DNA from: Methylophaga sp.
Lineage (GTDB): Bacteria > Pseudomonadota > Gammaproteobacteria > Nitrosococcales > Methylophagaceae
NCBI GenBank assembly: GCA_002706095.1
Contig: PAJP01000021.1
Location: 124,001-188,000 of the forward strand
Direction: 5' to 3'
Length of the DNA stretch: 64,000 bases
Part shown: in pieces, positions 1 through 8,976 of the stretch
Layout: each line of letters starts with the position of its first letter
Position numbering within the stretch: position 1 is the stretch's first letter
Program-made: the position numbers and the translations under genes
Notes under the pieces: model-generated
The model's database searches: none
Told to the model about the DNA's origin: nothing
What the model saw: the letters and a program-made list of their open reading frames with translations, nothing else

Positions 1-1539
1 CGTGTAATGAAAAAAGCTGTTGCGTATCTGATGCCCTTTATCGAAGCAGCGAAAGAAGAGGGCGACGATAGCAAAAATAACGGCAAGATTTTGATGGCCA
101 CCGTCAAAGGTGACGTACATGATATCGGTAAAAATATCGTGGGCGTGGTATTGCAATGTAATAACTTTGAAGTGATTGATCTTGGCGTGATGGTGCCAGC
201 GCAGAAAATTCTTGATACGGCACGCGAAGAAAAAGTCGATATTATCGGCTTGTCTGGTCTGATTACGCCATCACTTGATGAAATGGTGCACGTCGCGAAA
301 GAAATGGAGCGACTGGGCATGGAAACCCCACTGATGATTGGTGGAGCTACTACTTCTTTAATCCATACCGCCGTGAAAATTGAACCGAACTATCATGGCT
401 GCAGTATCTATGTAAAAGACGCGTCACGTGCGGTGGGTGTGGCTCAACGTTTAGTCACCAAAGATACACGTGATGCCTTTATTGCTGATCTGAAAAAAGA
501 CTATGAAGAGAAGCGTTCAAGACATAAGGGACGTAAGAGCAGTCGACGTCAATTAAGTATCACGGAAGCACGAGCGAATAAAACCAAGATTGACTGGGCC
601 GCTTATCAACCAACCAAACCTGCTAAATTGGGTCTGGAGGTGTTTGATGACTATCCTCTGGCTGAATTGGTGGATCGCATTGACTGGACGCCTTTTTTCC
701 AATCCTGGGAGCTGGCTGGCAAGTACCCTCGTATTCTGACCGACGAAGTGGTTGGCGAGCACGCCACACATCTATTTGAAGATGCACAAAAAATGTTGCA
801 GCAAATCGTCGATGAGAAATGGCTGACAGCCAAAGCGGTCATTGGCCTTTTTGCGGCGAATAGCGTGAATGACGATGATATTGAAGTGTATCGTGACGAT
901 AGCCGTGATGAGGTATTGATGACATTGCATAGCTTACGTCAACAAACCGAGCGTCCACCTGGTCGTCCAAATGCCGCTTTAGCCGATTTTATCGCGCCAA
1001 AAGACACGGGCGTCAATGATTATATTGGGGCGTTTGCCGTAACGGCAGGTATTGGCATTGATGAGCACGTTGCACGCTTTGAAGAAGATCATGACGACTA
1101 TCACAGCATTATGCTGAAAGCGCTGGCGGATCGTCTGGCAGAAGCCTTTGCAGAACGCATGCATGAACGGGTTCGAAAAGAATTCTGGGGTTATGCTAAA
1201 GAAGAGCAATTAGACAATGATGCCTTGATTGATGAGAAATATCAGGGCATTCGTCCGGCACCAGGTTATCCTGCCTGTCCGGATCATACTGAGAAAGGTC
1301 TGTTATGGGAGCTGATTGATCCTGTTACCCATGCCGATATGACCATTACAGAAAGTTATGCCATGTTGCCAACTGCCGCTGTCAGTGGGTTCTATTTTGC
1401 CCACCCTGAGTCACGTTATTTTGGCTTGGGTAAAATCGACCAGGATCAGGTGGAAGACTATGCTGAGCGAAAAGGTTGGGATAAACAAACAGCTGAACGT
1501 TGGTTGGGACCGGCATTATCTTATGATGGAGATGACTAA
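1..1539 (+). CDS. metH: Methionine synthase, cobalamin-dependent, C-terminal part (5' end outside window)
   Basis: This is the C-terminal part of B12-dependent methionine synthase, which moves a methyl group from methyl-tetrahydrofolate to homocysteine. The frame is open to the left edge, so the homocysteine and folate domains lie outside. The visible part starts in the cobalamin cap region, then has the Rossmann B12 domain with GDVHDIGKN at about residues 35-43 (counted from the first visible Met); its His is the cobalt ligand. The AdoMet-binding reactivation domain follows, with [15 protein letters not shown] near 415-429, which serves reductive reactivation of oxidised cobalamin. The stop overlaps the slyX start by one base (TAATG). 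The family call is secure from these motifs. Confidence 0.97.
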   Translation, partial: RVMKKAVAYLMPFIEAAKEEGDDSKNNGKILMATVKGDVHDIGKNIVGVVLQCNNFEVIDLGVMVPAQKILDTAREEKVDIIGLSGLITPSLDEMVHVAKEMERLGMETPLMIGGATTSLIHTAVKIEPNYHGCSIYVKDASRAVGVAQRLVTKDTRDAFIADLKKDYEEKRSRHKGRKSSRRQLSITEARANKTKIDWAAYQPTKPAKLGLEVFDDYPLAELVDRIDWTPFFQSWELAGKYPRILTDEVVGEHATHLFEDAQKMLQQIVDEKWLTAKAVIGLFAANSVNDDDIEVYRDDSRDEVLMTLHSLRQQTERPPGRPNAALADFIAPKDTGVNDYIGAFAVTAGIGIDEHVARFEEDHDDYHSIMLKALADRLAEAFAERMHERVRKEFWGYAKEEQLDNDALIDEKYQGIRPAPGYPACPDHTEKGLLWELIDPVTHADMTITESYAMLPTAAVSGFYFAHPESRYFGLGKIDQDQVEDYAERKGWDKQTAERWLGPALSYDGDD

Positions 1540-1757
1540 TGACGGTAAATGAGAATGACATTATTGATCTTCAAACGCGTTTAGCATTCCAGGATGGTTT
1601 GCTGGAAGACTTGAATCAAGTGATTATTGGCCAGCAAGATCAAATTTCTCGCTTAGAACTTGCCATTGAAACCTTAAAGGTGCAAATGCGTACTATGCAG
1701 ACCTCAATGCATCAGAGTAATAATGGTCAGGAACATGAGATACCACCGCATTATTGA
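1539..1757 (+). CDS. slyX: SlyX family protein
   Basis: A 72-residue protein of the SlyX family. Nearly the whole chain is predicted coiled coil with heptad-like Leu/Ile spacing, and it ends in the family's typical PPHY. The biochemical role of SlyX is unknown. Its start codon overlaps the metH stop by one base, so it is probably translationally coupled to metH, and tmcA begins 10 bp downstream. Size and tail agree with the family. Confidence 0.9.
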   Translation: MTVNENDIIDLQTRLAFQDGLLEDLNQVIIGQQDQISRLELAIETLKVQMRTMQTSMHQSNNGQEHEIPPHY

Positions 1758-1767
1758 ACCATAAAGT

Positions 1768-3801
1768 ATGTCACTGCCACAGCGTCACTGTTGGATCATA
1801 CAAGGCGATACCGAATGGCTTTATCAGCAGGCATACGCTTTGTACCAGTCTGTGTCGTCATCAAGCTGTTTTTGGTTAAGTGATGCTGAACACACCAATC
1901 AGGCAGTGCATGTTAAACAGGCTCACCAGCATTTAGGGCAAGAGTGTGAGTTATTACTTTTTGAGGTAAGCAATAAGTTTGATGCCGATGCCTTCGGCGC
2001 AGTCGTTGGCTGTGTCAAAGCTGGTGGCACTGTCGTTATTTTATTAAACAGTACATTATCATCGACCCGATGGTTGAGACGATTTCTTCGAACTGCAACT
2101 GACTTTCCAGCAATTCAACAATTCCATCAGCCGCAGTCTTTACCCTCTATATCCAAATTACACGCTAAGAATATAACCACCACTATTATCGAGCCCACAC
2201 AAGAGCAAGAGCAGGCGATAGCGTTGGTTCAGAGGGTAGTCACGGGGCATCGCCGTCGCCCGTTAGTGTTAACAGCGGATCGTGGTCGGGGGAAAAGTGC
2301 CTTATTGGGTATGGCTGCCGCTGAGTTGCTCAAAGCTGGAAAACAACATGTCCTGGTCACAGCACCAAGCCCGGCTAATATCCAGACGTTACTCTTTCAT
2401 GCCCATCAGCAATTACCATCAAGTAAGTTAAGTGCAACGTCAGTGACATGGCAGGATGCCATGATTGAATTTATGGCACCAGATGCCATTTTACAGGCAC
2501 AACCGACTACTGATTTATTGATCATCGATGAAGCTGCTGCTATCCCAGCTAATATGTTGGAGCAATACCTGATTCAATATTCGCGTTTGGTGTTCAGCTC
2601 AACTATCCATGGTTATGAAGGCACCGGGCGAGGGTTTGCTTTACGGTTTTATAAAACACTGGATAAGTTAGCACCGGACTGGCGAGCTTTAAGCCTACAA
2701 CAGCCTATTCGCTGGGGTGAGGGAGATATCGTTGAGCAGTTCTGTTTTGCGGCTTTATTACTGGATGCTGAGCCGATTGATAGCCAAGAGATTGACGCTG
2801 CAACCTTAAATGAGCTGAACTATGTTCAGCTTGAACAAGGGCAGTTATTAAATGATGAAAGCCTGCTCAGGCAAGTCTTCGGTTTAATGGCTTTGGCGCA
2901 TTATCGTACACGACCTTCTGATTTACATATGTTATTGGACCAGCCTGATATACGAATAGGTGTTTTACGTTTTCAGGGTAAAGCCGTCGCCACACTGTGG
3001 ACTATCGCCGAACCGCAGCTTGAGGACACGCTTGCTCAGGCTGTTTATGACGGTCAACGGCGGTTGAAGGGCCATTTGCTGCCACAATCTTTATTAGTGC
3101 ATACGGGAATCATTGATGCGGCACAGTGTGACTATCAGCGTATTAGTCGTATAGCGGTACACCCTGACTTTCAGCAGAAAGGTTGGGGACAGTATTTATT
3201 AAAATGCGCTGTTGCCGAAATGACTGATGACACCGATGTGGTGGGAGTGAGTTTTGCGATGTCGGAGGATTTGTTACATTTCTGGCACAAAGCCGGATTT
3301 GAAACTGTTCGGCTGGGTCAACATCGTGATGAGGTGTCCGGCAGTTTATCGGTGATGATGTTAAAAGCATTGACGCCAAGGGGGCAGACCCTGGTTGATA
3401 AGGCCCGTAAAATATTATCTTGTCAGTGGTCGTTTTTATTAAGCAGACAATGGGATGAGCTGGATGCTGAGTCGGTAATTCAGATTAGCCAGACATTGCT
3501 TGATGACGAAACCTTCAGTATTGATGTGTTGCCGCAGATACAGAGTTTTGCATTCAAGCAGCGTCCTTATGAGTCCTCGGAGTGGGCATTATGGCAGTGG
3601 TTCAGGTCTCAACTATCCAGCCCAGGATTTGAACAGTTACATAAAGAGCAGCAACAATTATTGATTATGTTGATTCTGCAAGGTTTGCCATTTGATAAAG
3701 CGGCTAAGCAACTCAAACTATCTGGTCGAAAACAGATCATTACACAATTAAGAAAAGCGGTAAGTCAATTACTCGACTTCGAAGCAGATATTAGTTCATA
3801 A
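1768..3801 (+). CDS. tmcA: tRNA(Met) cytidine acetyltransferase TmcA
   Basis: TmcA uses acetyl-CoA and ATP or GTP to make N4-acetylcytidine at the wobble base of elongator tRNA-Met, which prevents misreading of isoleucine codons. The 677-residue length matches the family. An N-terminal DUF1726-like part precedes a helicase-like module with Walker A (ADRGRGKSAL, about 170-179) and the DEAA motif in LLIIDEAAAIP (near 253). A GNAT acetyltransferase domain follows, with the acetyl-CoA loop in RIAVHPDFQQKGWG (about 460-475), then a C-terminal tRNA-binding part. It follows slyX by 10 bp. Its last 11 bases overlap the 3' end of the convergent permease gene. Confidence 0.95.
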   Translation: MSLPQRHCWIIQGDTEWLYQQAYALYQSVSSSSCFWLSDAEHTNQAVHVKQAHQHLGQECELLLFEVSNKFDADAFGAVVGCVKAGGTVVILLNSTLSSTRWLRRFLRTATDFPAIQQFHQPQSLPSISKLHAKNITTTIIEPTQEQEQAIALVQRVVTGHRRRPLVLTADRGRGKSALLGMAAAELLKAGKQHVLVTAPSPANIQTLLFHAHQQLPSSKLSATSVTWQDAMIEFMAPDAILQAQPTTDLLIIDEAAAIPANMLEQYLIQYSRLVFSSTIHGYEGTGRGFALRFYKTLDKLAPDWRALSLQQPIRWGEGDIVEQFCFAALLLDAEPIDSQEIDAATLNELNYVQLEQGQLLNDESLLRQVFGLMALAHYRTRPSDLHMLLDQPDIRIGVLRFQGKAVATLWTIAEPQLEDTLAQAVYDGQRRLKGHLLPQSLLVHTGIIDAAQCDYQRISRIAVHPDFQQKGWGQYLLKCAVAEMTDDTDVVGVSFAMSEDLLHFWHKAGFETVRLGQHRDEVSGSLSVMMLKALTPRGQTLVDKARKILSCQWSFLLSRQWDELDAESVIQISQTLLDDETFSIDVLPQIQSFAFKQRPYESSEWALWQWFRSQLSSPGFEQLHKEQQQLLIMLILQGLPFDKAAKQLKLSGRKQIITQLRKAVSQLLDFEADISS

Positions 3802-4993
3802 GCAGTTTGACTATCACCCCACCAACTAACCAGATACCTGATAAAGTAACAAGTGTATTCATTACTATTTTTCCAAGGGAAAGTGACGTTTGATGATGTT
3901 GGCCTGATTGTGACCGTTTCCAGTCATAAAAAAGATAGCTTGAAATAAGTAAAAAGCCAATATTTAAAAAGAAATTATAGTTGAGTTTGAAATGGTCTTG
4001 CTCAGCAGGTGATGACCAGTTTTCAGGATTAGGTAATACATCAAATAATTGAAAGCCATAATGAAGTAACAGTGATGTTATTACCAGGCAGATAAACAGC
4101 ATCATAAGGATGAATAAGGCCATTTTCCAACCGTAATATTTGGCATTAATACGAAGTACTGGCAGAACGACCATATCAGAAAAAATAAAAGCCATCACAC
4201 CAGCGAAGGCAACTCCTTGGCCGTATAAAACAGCAGCCAGAGGAATATTACCCATTGAGCCAATGAAAGTGAAAAAAGCAGCGATTGGACCCACTAATGT
4301 TTGTTGTAAGACTGACCAGAAGTCTGGATTGTCTGTGCCTGCGCCGATGAATAGCCATTTAAAAAAAGCATCAGGGACAAAAGCAGAGATGATACCGGCA
4401 ACAGTAAAGCCAATTAGTACATCTTTCCATACCATTTGCCATTCCATGACATATTTCTGACTGATTTGTTGCCAGATATCTCGGCTGAATAGTTGTGACC
4501 ATGCATGTCCATCAGACTCATTTGCCTGCATATCCTCAGATTGATTATCACGAGCCTGCTTTATCAGGGATTTAGGGTTGGTTAAGTAAATAAACAACCA
4601 AGCGATCAGAATTAATAAAATTGCGCCTAGGTATTCACCAATAACAAATTGCCAGCCTAGAAAAATGGCGATGACAAAACCCAGTTCAATAACCAGATTC
4701 GTTGAAGCCAGCATATAAGCCATAGAAGCGGCGAAAGTGGCGCCTTTTTGGAATAAGGCACGTGTGGTGGACAAAGCAGCAAAACTGCATGAGCTAGATA
4801 TAAAGCCGAATAGTGTGCCTGTTGATATGGATTTAAGATCATCGCCTCCCATAAGCTTTCGCATTTCTTTTCGAGAGACCATGACTTGAATAATACTGCT
4901 GACGATGTAGCCAAATATAAATGCCCACAACGCCATCCAGAAAAAACCAAGACTGGTTAGAGAGGCTTCAGACCATTTTTCCAATAGTTGCAA
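3791..4993 (-). CDS. Permease of the PF03773 (UPF0718, ArsP-like) family
   Basis: A 400-residue polytopic membrane protein of the PF03773 permease family, some of whose members export organoarsenicals. A Cys/Ser-rich turn (GFISSSCSFAALS, about residues 45-57) corresponds to the family's conserved cysteine motif but keeps one Cys. About eight to ten hydrophobic segments are visible, with a charged cytoplasmic loop near 150-170. The start is TTG, chosen because AGGGGAG lies six bases upstream and no other in-frame start is near. It lies 34 bp after the Rieske gene and is probably the last gene of the rluC-to-permease operon. The substrate is unknown. Confidence 0.82.
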   Translation of the reverse strand: MQLLEKWSEASLTSLGFFWMALWAFIFGYIVSSIIQVMVSRKEMRKLMGGDDLKSISTGTLFGFISSSCSFAALSTTRALFQKGATFAASMAYMLASTNLVIELGFVIAIFLGWQFVIGEYLGAILLILIAWLFIYLTNPKSLIKQARDNQSEDMQANESDGHAWSQLFSRDIWQQISQKYVMEWQMVWKDVLIGFTVAGIISAFVPDAFFKWLFIGAGTDNPDFWSVLQQTLVGPIAAFFTFIGSMGNIPLAAVLYGQGVAFAGVMAFIFSDMVVLPVLRINAKYYGWKMALFILMMLFICLVITSLLLHYGFQLFDVLPNPENWSSPAEQDHFKLNYNFFLNIGFLLISSYLFYDWKRSQSGQHHQTSLSLGKIVMNTLVTLSGIWLVGGVIVKLLMN

Positions 4994-4999
4994 AATAAT

Positions 5000-5006
5000 C
5001 TCCCCT
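5000..5006 (-). promoter_or_regulatory. Strong Shine-Dalgarno that fixes a TTG start for the permease
   Basis: Read on the minus strand, AGGGGAG is followed by six bases and then TTG at 4993-4991. No ATG or GTG start is better placed, so this site decides the non-ATG start. Confidence 0.7.
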
Positions 5007-5027
5007 GGAAGGTATAAATCTACCGTA

Positions 5028-5375
5028 TCAGGAGATGGAGATAAGGTAAACCTCGCCCGATGCTAGAACCTTAATGTTAAGCGGTGTGAGACTTTCCCCC
5101 CGGCAGGGGCCTGAAAAGCAGTAACCGTCTTCCAGTTGAAACAAAGCACCGTGAGTTGAACATTGGATATGGGTTCCTTCCAGCGACATAAACTGATCGG
5201 GTTGCCAGTTCAGTGGGATACCTAAATGAGGGCAAAAATTTAAATAAGCTCGCACCTCACCATCTTGTTTCAGTAAAAAACAGTCCAGTGTTTTATCGTC
5301 TTCCAGCTCAATGTTAAACCCCCGCGTTTGGTATTCCTTGAGCTCATTTTTATTACAAAGATAGATTTCTGTCAT
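5028..5375 (-). CDS. Rieske-type [2Fe-2S] ferredoxin-like protein
   Basis: A 115-residue stand-alone Rieske domain. The cluster ligands are visible as CPHLG (about 48-52) and CSTHG (about 71-75), the normal Cys-X-His and Cys-X2-His pattern. There is no signal peptide or membrane segment, so it is probably a cytosolic electron carrier or a small dioxygenase-ferredoxin-like protein. The ATG at 5375 overlaps the stop of the PfkB gene (ATGA); a longer reading to 5432 would run far into that gene and has no matching family residues. It lies between a sugar kinase and a permease. Its redox partner is unknown. Confidence 0.85.
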   Translation of the reverse strand: MTEIYLCNKNELKEYQTRGFNIELEDDKTLDCFLLKQDGEVRAYLNFCPHLGIPLNWQPDQFMSLEGTHIQCSTHGALFQLEDGYCFSGPCRGESLTPLNIKVLASGEVYLISIS

Positions 5376-6232
5376 AACGGTAATAAATTCTCCAGTCCTT
5401 CCTGGCCACATTTTTTGCCTGCCAGGCGACAAGCAAACGAAAGTGTCTCTTCATCAGTTAGTTGTTTTATCATTCCAGAAATGATGCCGGCATTAAATGT
5501 ATCTCCGGCGGCGAGCGTATCAATCACGTCGTTAGGAGGGACAGCTGGACTAAAAATGAGCACATCATGGTTTTTTAACCAAGCCCCCGTTTCACCCCAG
5601 GTACAAGTCATAAGACTCGGCAGGGATAAACTCTGAAGAAACAGCTCAGCGGAGTCATATCCCTGACTGAGCACATAAGGTTTAGAGAATAACAGTACAT
5701 CTGCCAGAGGAAACAGTTTTTCTATACCTTCACGTGGTTTCTCTATTTCCAGAGAACAAGGTAAGTGTGGGTAATGTGTTTTTAACCATCGCAGCATTTT
5801 GTCGAGCTCATCGACATTTCTACCTTCAAAATGAATCCAGTCAAAGCCAGCCAGATCTTGTTGTGAAAAAAAGTGAAAATCCAGCTCGGGACAATCACGG
5901 TAGTGCACGATGGTGCGACTGCCTGTTGGCTTGCTCACCGTGATGTAAGAGGTCGGTAACTTACCTGTAGAGAGTTGCTTACAGAATCGATAGCTGATCT
6001 GATGAACGTCTAGATCTTGTTTAACAATAGTGGCATCGCTTTCGTCAATCAACACGCCAGACCAGGCGCATTGATGGCCTAACTGACTGAGAACGACCAG
6101 TGTATTTGTCGCATTTCCACCACGACGAATACTCTGGCTGATAGCTCTGATCTCATCATCTTCGTGAGGATAGCCGTTAACACGGTTGATGATATCTATG
6201 GTGGCGATACCGACAGCTAAAATATTTGCCAT
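5372..6232 (-). CDS. PfkB-family carbohydrate kinase, ketohexokinase-like
   Basis: A 286-residue ribokinase/PfkB-fold kinase. Near the N-terminus there is a sugar-binding GG motif (SIRRGGNATNTLVVLSQLG, about 35-53). The C-terminal signature DTLAAGDTFNAG (about 240-251) carries the anion hole and the catalytic Asp. Overall it resembles the ketohexokinase-like branch, but the substrate cannot be read from sequence. The ATG at 6232 fits the family N-terminus (MANILAVG); the longer frame to 6376 overlaps adk by about 100 bp. No clear Shine-Dalgarno precedes it; a GC hairpin ends nine bases upstream. It overlaps the Rieske start by four bases. Confidence 0.85.
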   Translation of the reverse strand: MANILAVGIATIDIINRVNGYPHEDDEIRAISQSIRRGGNATNTLVVLSQLGHQCAWSGVLIDESDATIVKQDLDVHQISYRFCKQLSTGKLPTSYITVSKPTGSRTIVHYRDCPELDFHFFSQQDLAGFDWIHFEGRNVDELDKMLRWLKTHYPHLPCSLEIEKPREGIEKLFPLADVLLFSKPYVLSQGYDSAELFLQSLSLPSLMTCTWGETGAWLKNHDVLIFSPAVPPNDVIDTLAAGDTFNAGIISGMIKQLTDEETLSFACRLAGKKCGQEGLENLLPL

Positions 6233-6241
6233 AAAGTGAAG

Positions 6242-6259
6242 CCGGCCCTTTAGGGCCGG
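6242..6259 (-). terminator. GC-rich hairpin between adk and the PfkB kinase gene
   Basis: CCGGCCC, a four-base TTTA loop and GGGCCGG form a perfect 7-bp stem. On the minus strand it follows the adk stop and is followed by TTCACTTT and the ATG of the next gene. The T tract is poor, so it may be a weak terminator, a 3'-end stabiliser for adk mRNA, or a structure acting on translation of the kinase. Confidence 0.5.
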
Positions 6260-6275
6260 TATCTGTGTTGATGGA

Positions 6276-6923
6276 TTAGATGTTATCGAAAACAGCACCG
6301 ACGGCATTGGTGATTTCATCAATATCACCTGTGCCAGGAATGGCGTGAAGCTTATGCTGTCTTTGATAGTAACCAATTAATGGCGCAGTCTGTTCTTCGT
6401 ATACTTTCAGACGATTACCAATGGTTTCTTCATTATCATCAGCGCGCTGAAATAATTCGCCGCCACAGCTATCACATTGGTCTTCTTTTTTAGGTGGTGA
6501 CAGGTGGATATTATAAATGGCACCACAGTCTTTACAGGTACGACGACCAGTTAAACGTTGCATTAACTCTTCAAAAGGAACGTCTAGTAACACAACACCC
6601 TGCAAAGGTTGGCCTAATTGCTCAAGCATGCTGTCTAAGGCTTCTGCCTGGGCAATATTGCGTGGGAACCCATCAAGAATGTAACCATCTTGAGCATCTT
6701 CTTCTGATAAACGCTCGCGAATAAGACCGATAACGATATCATCCGATACCAGAGCACCTGCATCCATCGCACTTTTGGCTTGTTTGCCTAACTCTGATCC
6801 CGCTTTTACTGCCGCACGCAGCAAATCACCCGTAGAGATTTGTGGAATATTGAATTTCTTTGATAACACAACGCCTTGTGTGCCTTTACCGGAGCCTGGG
6901 GCACCGAGAAGAACCGTTCTCAT
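6276..6923 (-). CDS. adk: Adenylate kinase with Cys4 (zinc-type) LID domain
   Basis: Adenylate kinase interconverts ATP + AMP and two ADP in the cytosol. The P-loop GAPGSGKGT is at residues 7-15, and the AMP-binding STGDLLR and DGFPRN motifs follow. The LID carries Cys130, Cys133, Cys150 and Cys153, a zinc-finger arrangement typical of many Gram-positive enzymes; E. coli Adk uses a hydrogen-bonded set instead. The 215-residue length is normal for the long form. It lies 37 bp after the HDOD gene in the minus-strand operon. The hairpin at 6242-6259 follows it. Confidence 0.97.
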   Translation of the reverse strand: MRTVLLGAPGSGKGTQGVVLSKKFNIPQISTGDLLRAAVKAGSELGKQAKSAMDAGALVSDDIVIGLIRERLSEEDAQDGYILDGFPRNIAQAEALDSMLEQLGQPLQGVVLLDVPFEELMQRLTGRRTCKDCGAIYNIHLSPPKKEDQCDSCGGELFQRADDNEETIGNRLKVYEEQTAPLIGYYQRQHKLHAIPGTGDIDEITNAVGAVFDNI

Positions 6924-6960
6924 TGTTAGCCTCTTAAATAGATTAATTTTATGTTGAACT

Positions 6961-7812
6961 TTAATGCTCAGTCATCATAACGGATTCCAAACGCTGGATT
7001 TGTTTGGCAACCTGCCTGAGTAAATCCGGAATTTGGTATTCATTCAAGCCCAGCAAATCCCAAGCTGCTGGGTCTAGCGGTGGAACATGGCTGTCGCCAC
7101 TGTGTCCGAAAGGCACGGAAGATACCAATATGTCGGCAATATGTACAACTGCGGCATCAATCAAAAACTCATCCGCATCGGAAGGAGAATGGTGATAACG
7201 TGCGACTTCCTGAAGTGATTTTGGTAAACGCCAGGCTTTAGTCAGCGCTTCACCTACGTGAGTGTGATCAAAGCCCATTGCCCGCTGCTCGGCTTCAAAA
7301 ATTATTTCATGGCCGAACTCAGCACTATTAATCGCTTCACGCGCTAATTCAGGCACTGTCTGATAAATCACCAAACTACCGATATTGTGAAGCAGGCCGG
7401 CAATAAAAAAACGCTCACTTGAACGTTGGCCACACTCTTCAGCCAACAGCTTGCTGGCGATCGCACTGGCAAAACTATGGCGCCAAAACTCATTCATGTT
7501 GATCAATGAGGTAGGAATGCCTCTGAATGAATTCAGTACTGATGTCGCTAGAATTAGATTAGTCAGCTCACGGGTACCTATAATGGTGATGGCTCGCGAG
7601 ATAGTATTTATTTGAGAGGGAAAGCCATAAAAAGGGCTGTTCACGATTTTTAACAGACGTGTTGCTAATGCCGGATCGGTATTAATGACCGCACTGATAT
7701 CATCGATACTACTATCGGGGTCTTCCATTAGCTCATTGAGCTGTGTGTAAGTAGTGGGTGGTGAAACGAGTTCCAGTGATTTGTTGACCAGTGATTCAGC
7801 TGTGAGACTCAT
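6961..7812 (-). CDS. HDOD domain protein
   Basis: A 283-residue protein that is almost entirely an HDOD domain (about 20-220), a degenerate HD-hydrolase fold common in proteobacterial signalling proteins that also carry GGDEF, EAL or REC domains. Visible blocks are INTDPALATRLLKIVNSPFY, ISRAITIIGTREL and RFFIAGLLHNIG. No enzymatic partner domain is attached. The start overlaps the stop of the upstream 47-residue gene by four bases (ATGA), pointing to coupled translation. The specific role is unknown; signalling or regulated proteolysis is the usual guess. Confidence 0.88.
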   Translation of the reverse strand: MSLTAESLVNKSLELVSPPTTYTQLNELMEDPDSSIDDISAVINTDPALATRLLKIVNSPFYGFPSQINTISRAITIIGTRELTNLILATSVLNSFRGIPTSLINMNEFWRHSFASAIASKLLAEECGQRSSERFFIAGLLHNIGSLVIYQTVPELAREAINSAEFGHEIIFEAEQRAMGFDHTHVGEALTKAWRLPKSLQEVARYHHSPSDADEFLIDAAVVHIADILVSSVPFGHSGDSHVPPLDPAAWDLLGLNEYQIPDLLRQVAKQIQRLESVMMTEH

Positions 7813-7952
7813 GTTTGCTCCTCCTGCTCATTTTCCAAGTCTAACTGCATTTCATACAGTGCTTTCATGAGGGGGTGACTCAGATCAACATAGCGAAAGC
7901 GTTCATCACGCTCTTCGCGTTGGGCTTCAGTTAATTCAATGGTGTCTGCCAT
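7809..7952 (-). CDS. Small acidic hypothetical protein (47 aa) between sppA and the HDOD gene
   Basis: A 47-residue frame beginning MADTIELTEAQREERDERF, with an acidic tail (NEQEEQT). It starts two bases after the sppA stop and overlaps the HDOD start by ATGA, so it fits the operon exactly. GGAG lies within the end of sppA, 11 bases before the ATG, a long but possible spacing. The residues are mostly Glu, Arg, Gln and Leu, suggesting helix. No family is recognised. The perfect packing argues for a real gene, but function is unknown. Confidence 0.7.
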   Translation of the reverse strand: MADTIELTEAQREERDERFRYVDLSHPLMKALYEMQLDLENEQEEQT

Positions 7953-7953
7953 A

Positions 7954-8937
7954 TTATTTCACACTCCATGATGCCTTCTCACTGACGAATTGAGAGATAG
8001 ATGCGCCGAGCTTGCCTGCAAACTGATCAAGGTAGTTTGGACGCGGGGTGTAATCAACAATATCTTCTGCGCCCAGAATATCACGTGCCACAGTACTGGT
8101 GTTTGCTAAACCATCAATCAAACCAAGATCGACAGCTTGCTCTCCCGACCAGAACAGTCCAGAGAATAAATCATCATTATTCGCCAATCTATCGCCACGA
8201 CCTTCCTTTACTACGTCAATAAATTGTTGATGAATGGTGTCCAGCATATTGTGGGCATGTTCGAGATCCGCCTCTTTCATCGGCAGGAATGGGTCTAAGA
8301 ATGCTTTGTGTTCACCAGCGGTTAAAGAACGTCTTTCGACACCCACCTTGTCAATTAAATCAGTAAAACCAAAACCATCCATTCTCACGCCAATTGAGCC
8401 GACTATACTGGCTTTATCTGCATAAATTTTGTCAGCTGCTACGGCGATGTAGTAACCGCCTGAGGCACAGACATCTTGAATAACGGCATAGACGGGAAAA
8501 TCAGGGCGTGTTTTTTTGAGGCGCTGAATTTCATCATTGACGATACCTGACTGAACAGGGCTACCGCCGGGAGTATTCATTCTCAGGATTAAACCTTTGG
8601 CTGATTGATCTTCAAAAGCGTTACGAATACCCGTAACAATACTGTCAGCATTCGCTTCGGATTCACTGGCTATAGGGCCACTGATTTCAACCATGGCTGT
8701 GTGGGGGCCAGTAGCAGAAGATAATTGTTTGGGTGAGTAACTTAGAATTAGAAAGGCGATAAGATATAAAAAAATCAGGCCTTTAAAGACATATCCCCAG
8801 CGGCGTTTGTTACGCTGTTCTCTTATGGCTGCAAACGCCAAATCTCTCAGAACATTGCGTTCCCAAGTCTGATCTTCCTTGCTGTTGCTTGTATTTTCCG
8901 AATTATTATTAGGTGGGAAATCGCCAAATGTTGCCAT
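7954..8937 (-). CDS. sppA: Signal peptide peptidase SppA-type S49 protease (short form)
   Basis: An inner-membrane serine protease that digests cleaved signal peptides. A single membrane segment spans residues 48-68, placing the catalytic domain in the periplasm. The nucleophile is Ser159 in CASGGYY and the general base is Lys211 in GEHKAFLDPF, the Ser/Lys dyad of family S49. The oxyanion region NTPGGSP is at about 121-126. With 327 residues it is the short, single-domain form rather than the 600-residue E. coli SppA. It lies 39 bp after the HAD phosphatase gene and one base before the 47-aa gene. Confidence 0.93.
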   Translation of the reverse strand: MATFGDFPPNNNSENTSNSKEDQTWERNVLRDLAFAAIREQRNKRRWGYVFKGLIFLYLIAFLILSYSPKQLSSATGPHTAMVEISGPIASESEANADSIVTGIRNAFEDQSAKGLILRMNTPGGSPVQSGIVNDEIQRLKKTRPDFPVYAVIQDVCASGGYYIAVAADKIYADKASIVGSIGVRMDGFGFTDLIDKVGVERRSLTAGEHKAFLDPFLPMKEADLEHAHNMLDTIHQQFIDVVKEGRGDRLANNDDLFSGLFWSGEQAVDLGLIDGLANTSTVARDILGAEDIVDYTPRPNYLDQFAGKLGASISQFVSEKASWSVK

Positions 8938-8976
8938 GTTTATCTATCCTGAAAAAAACATAAGTATGCCATCATA

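Noticed and set aside
5375..5432. Longer start for the Rieske gene
   Set aside because: The added residues overlap the PfkB gene far upstream of the ATGA junction and do not resemble a Rieske N-terminus.
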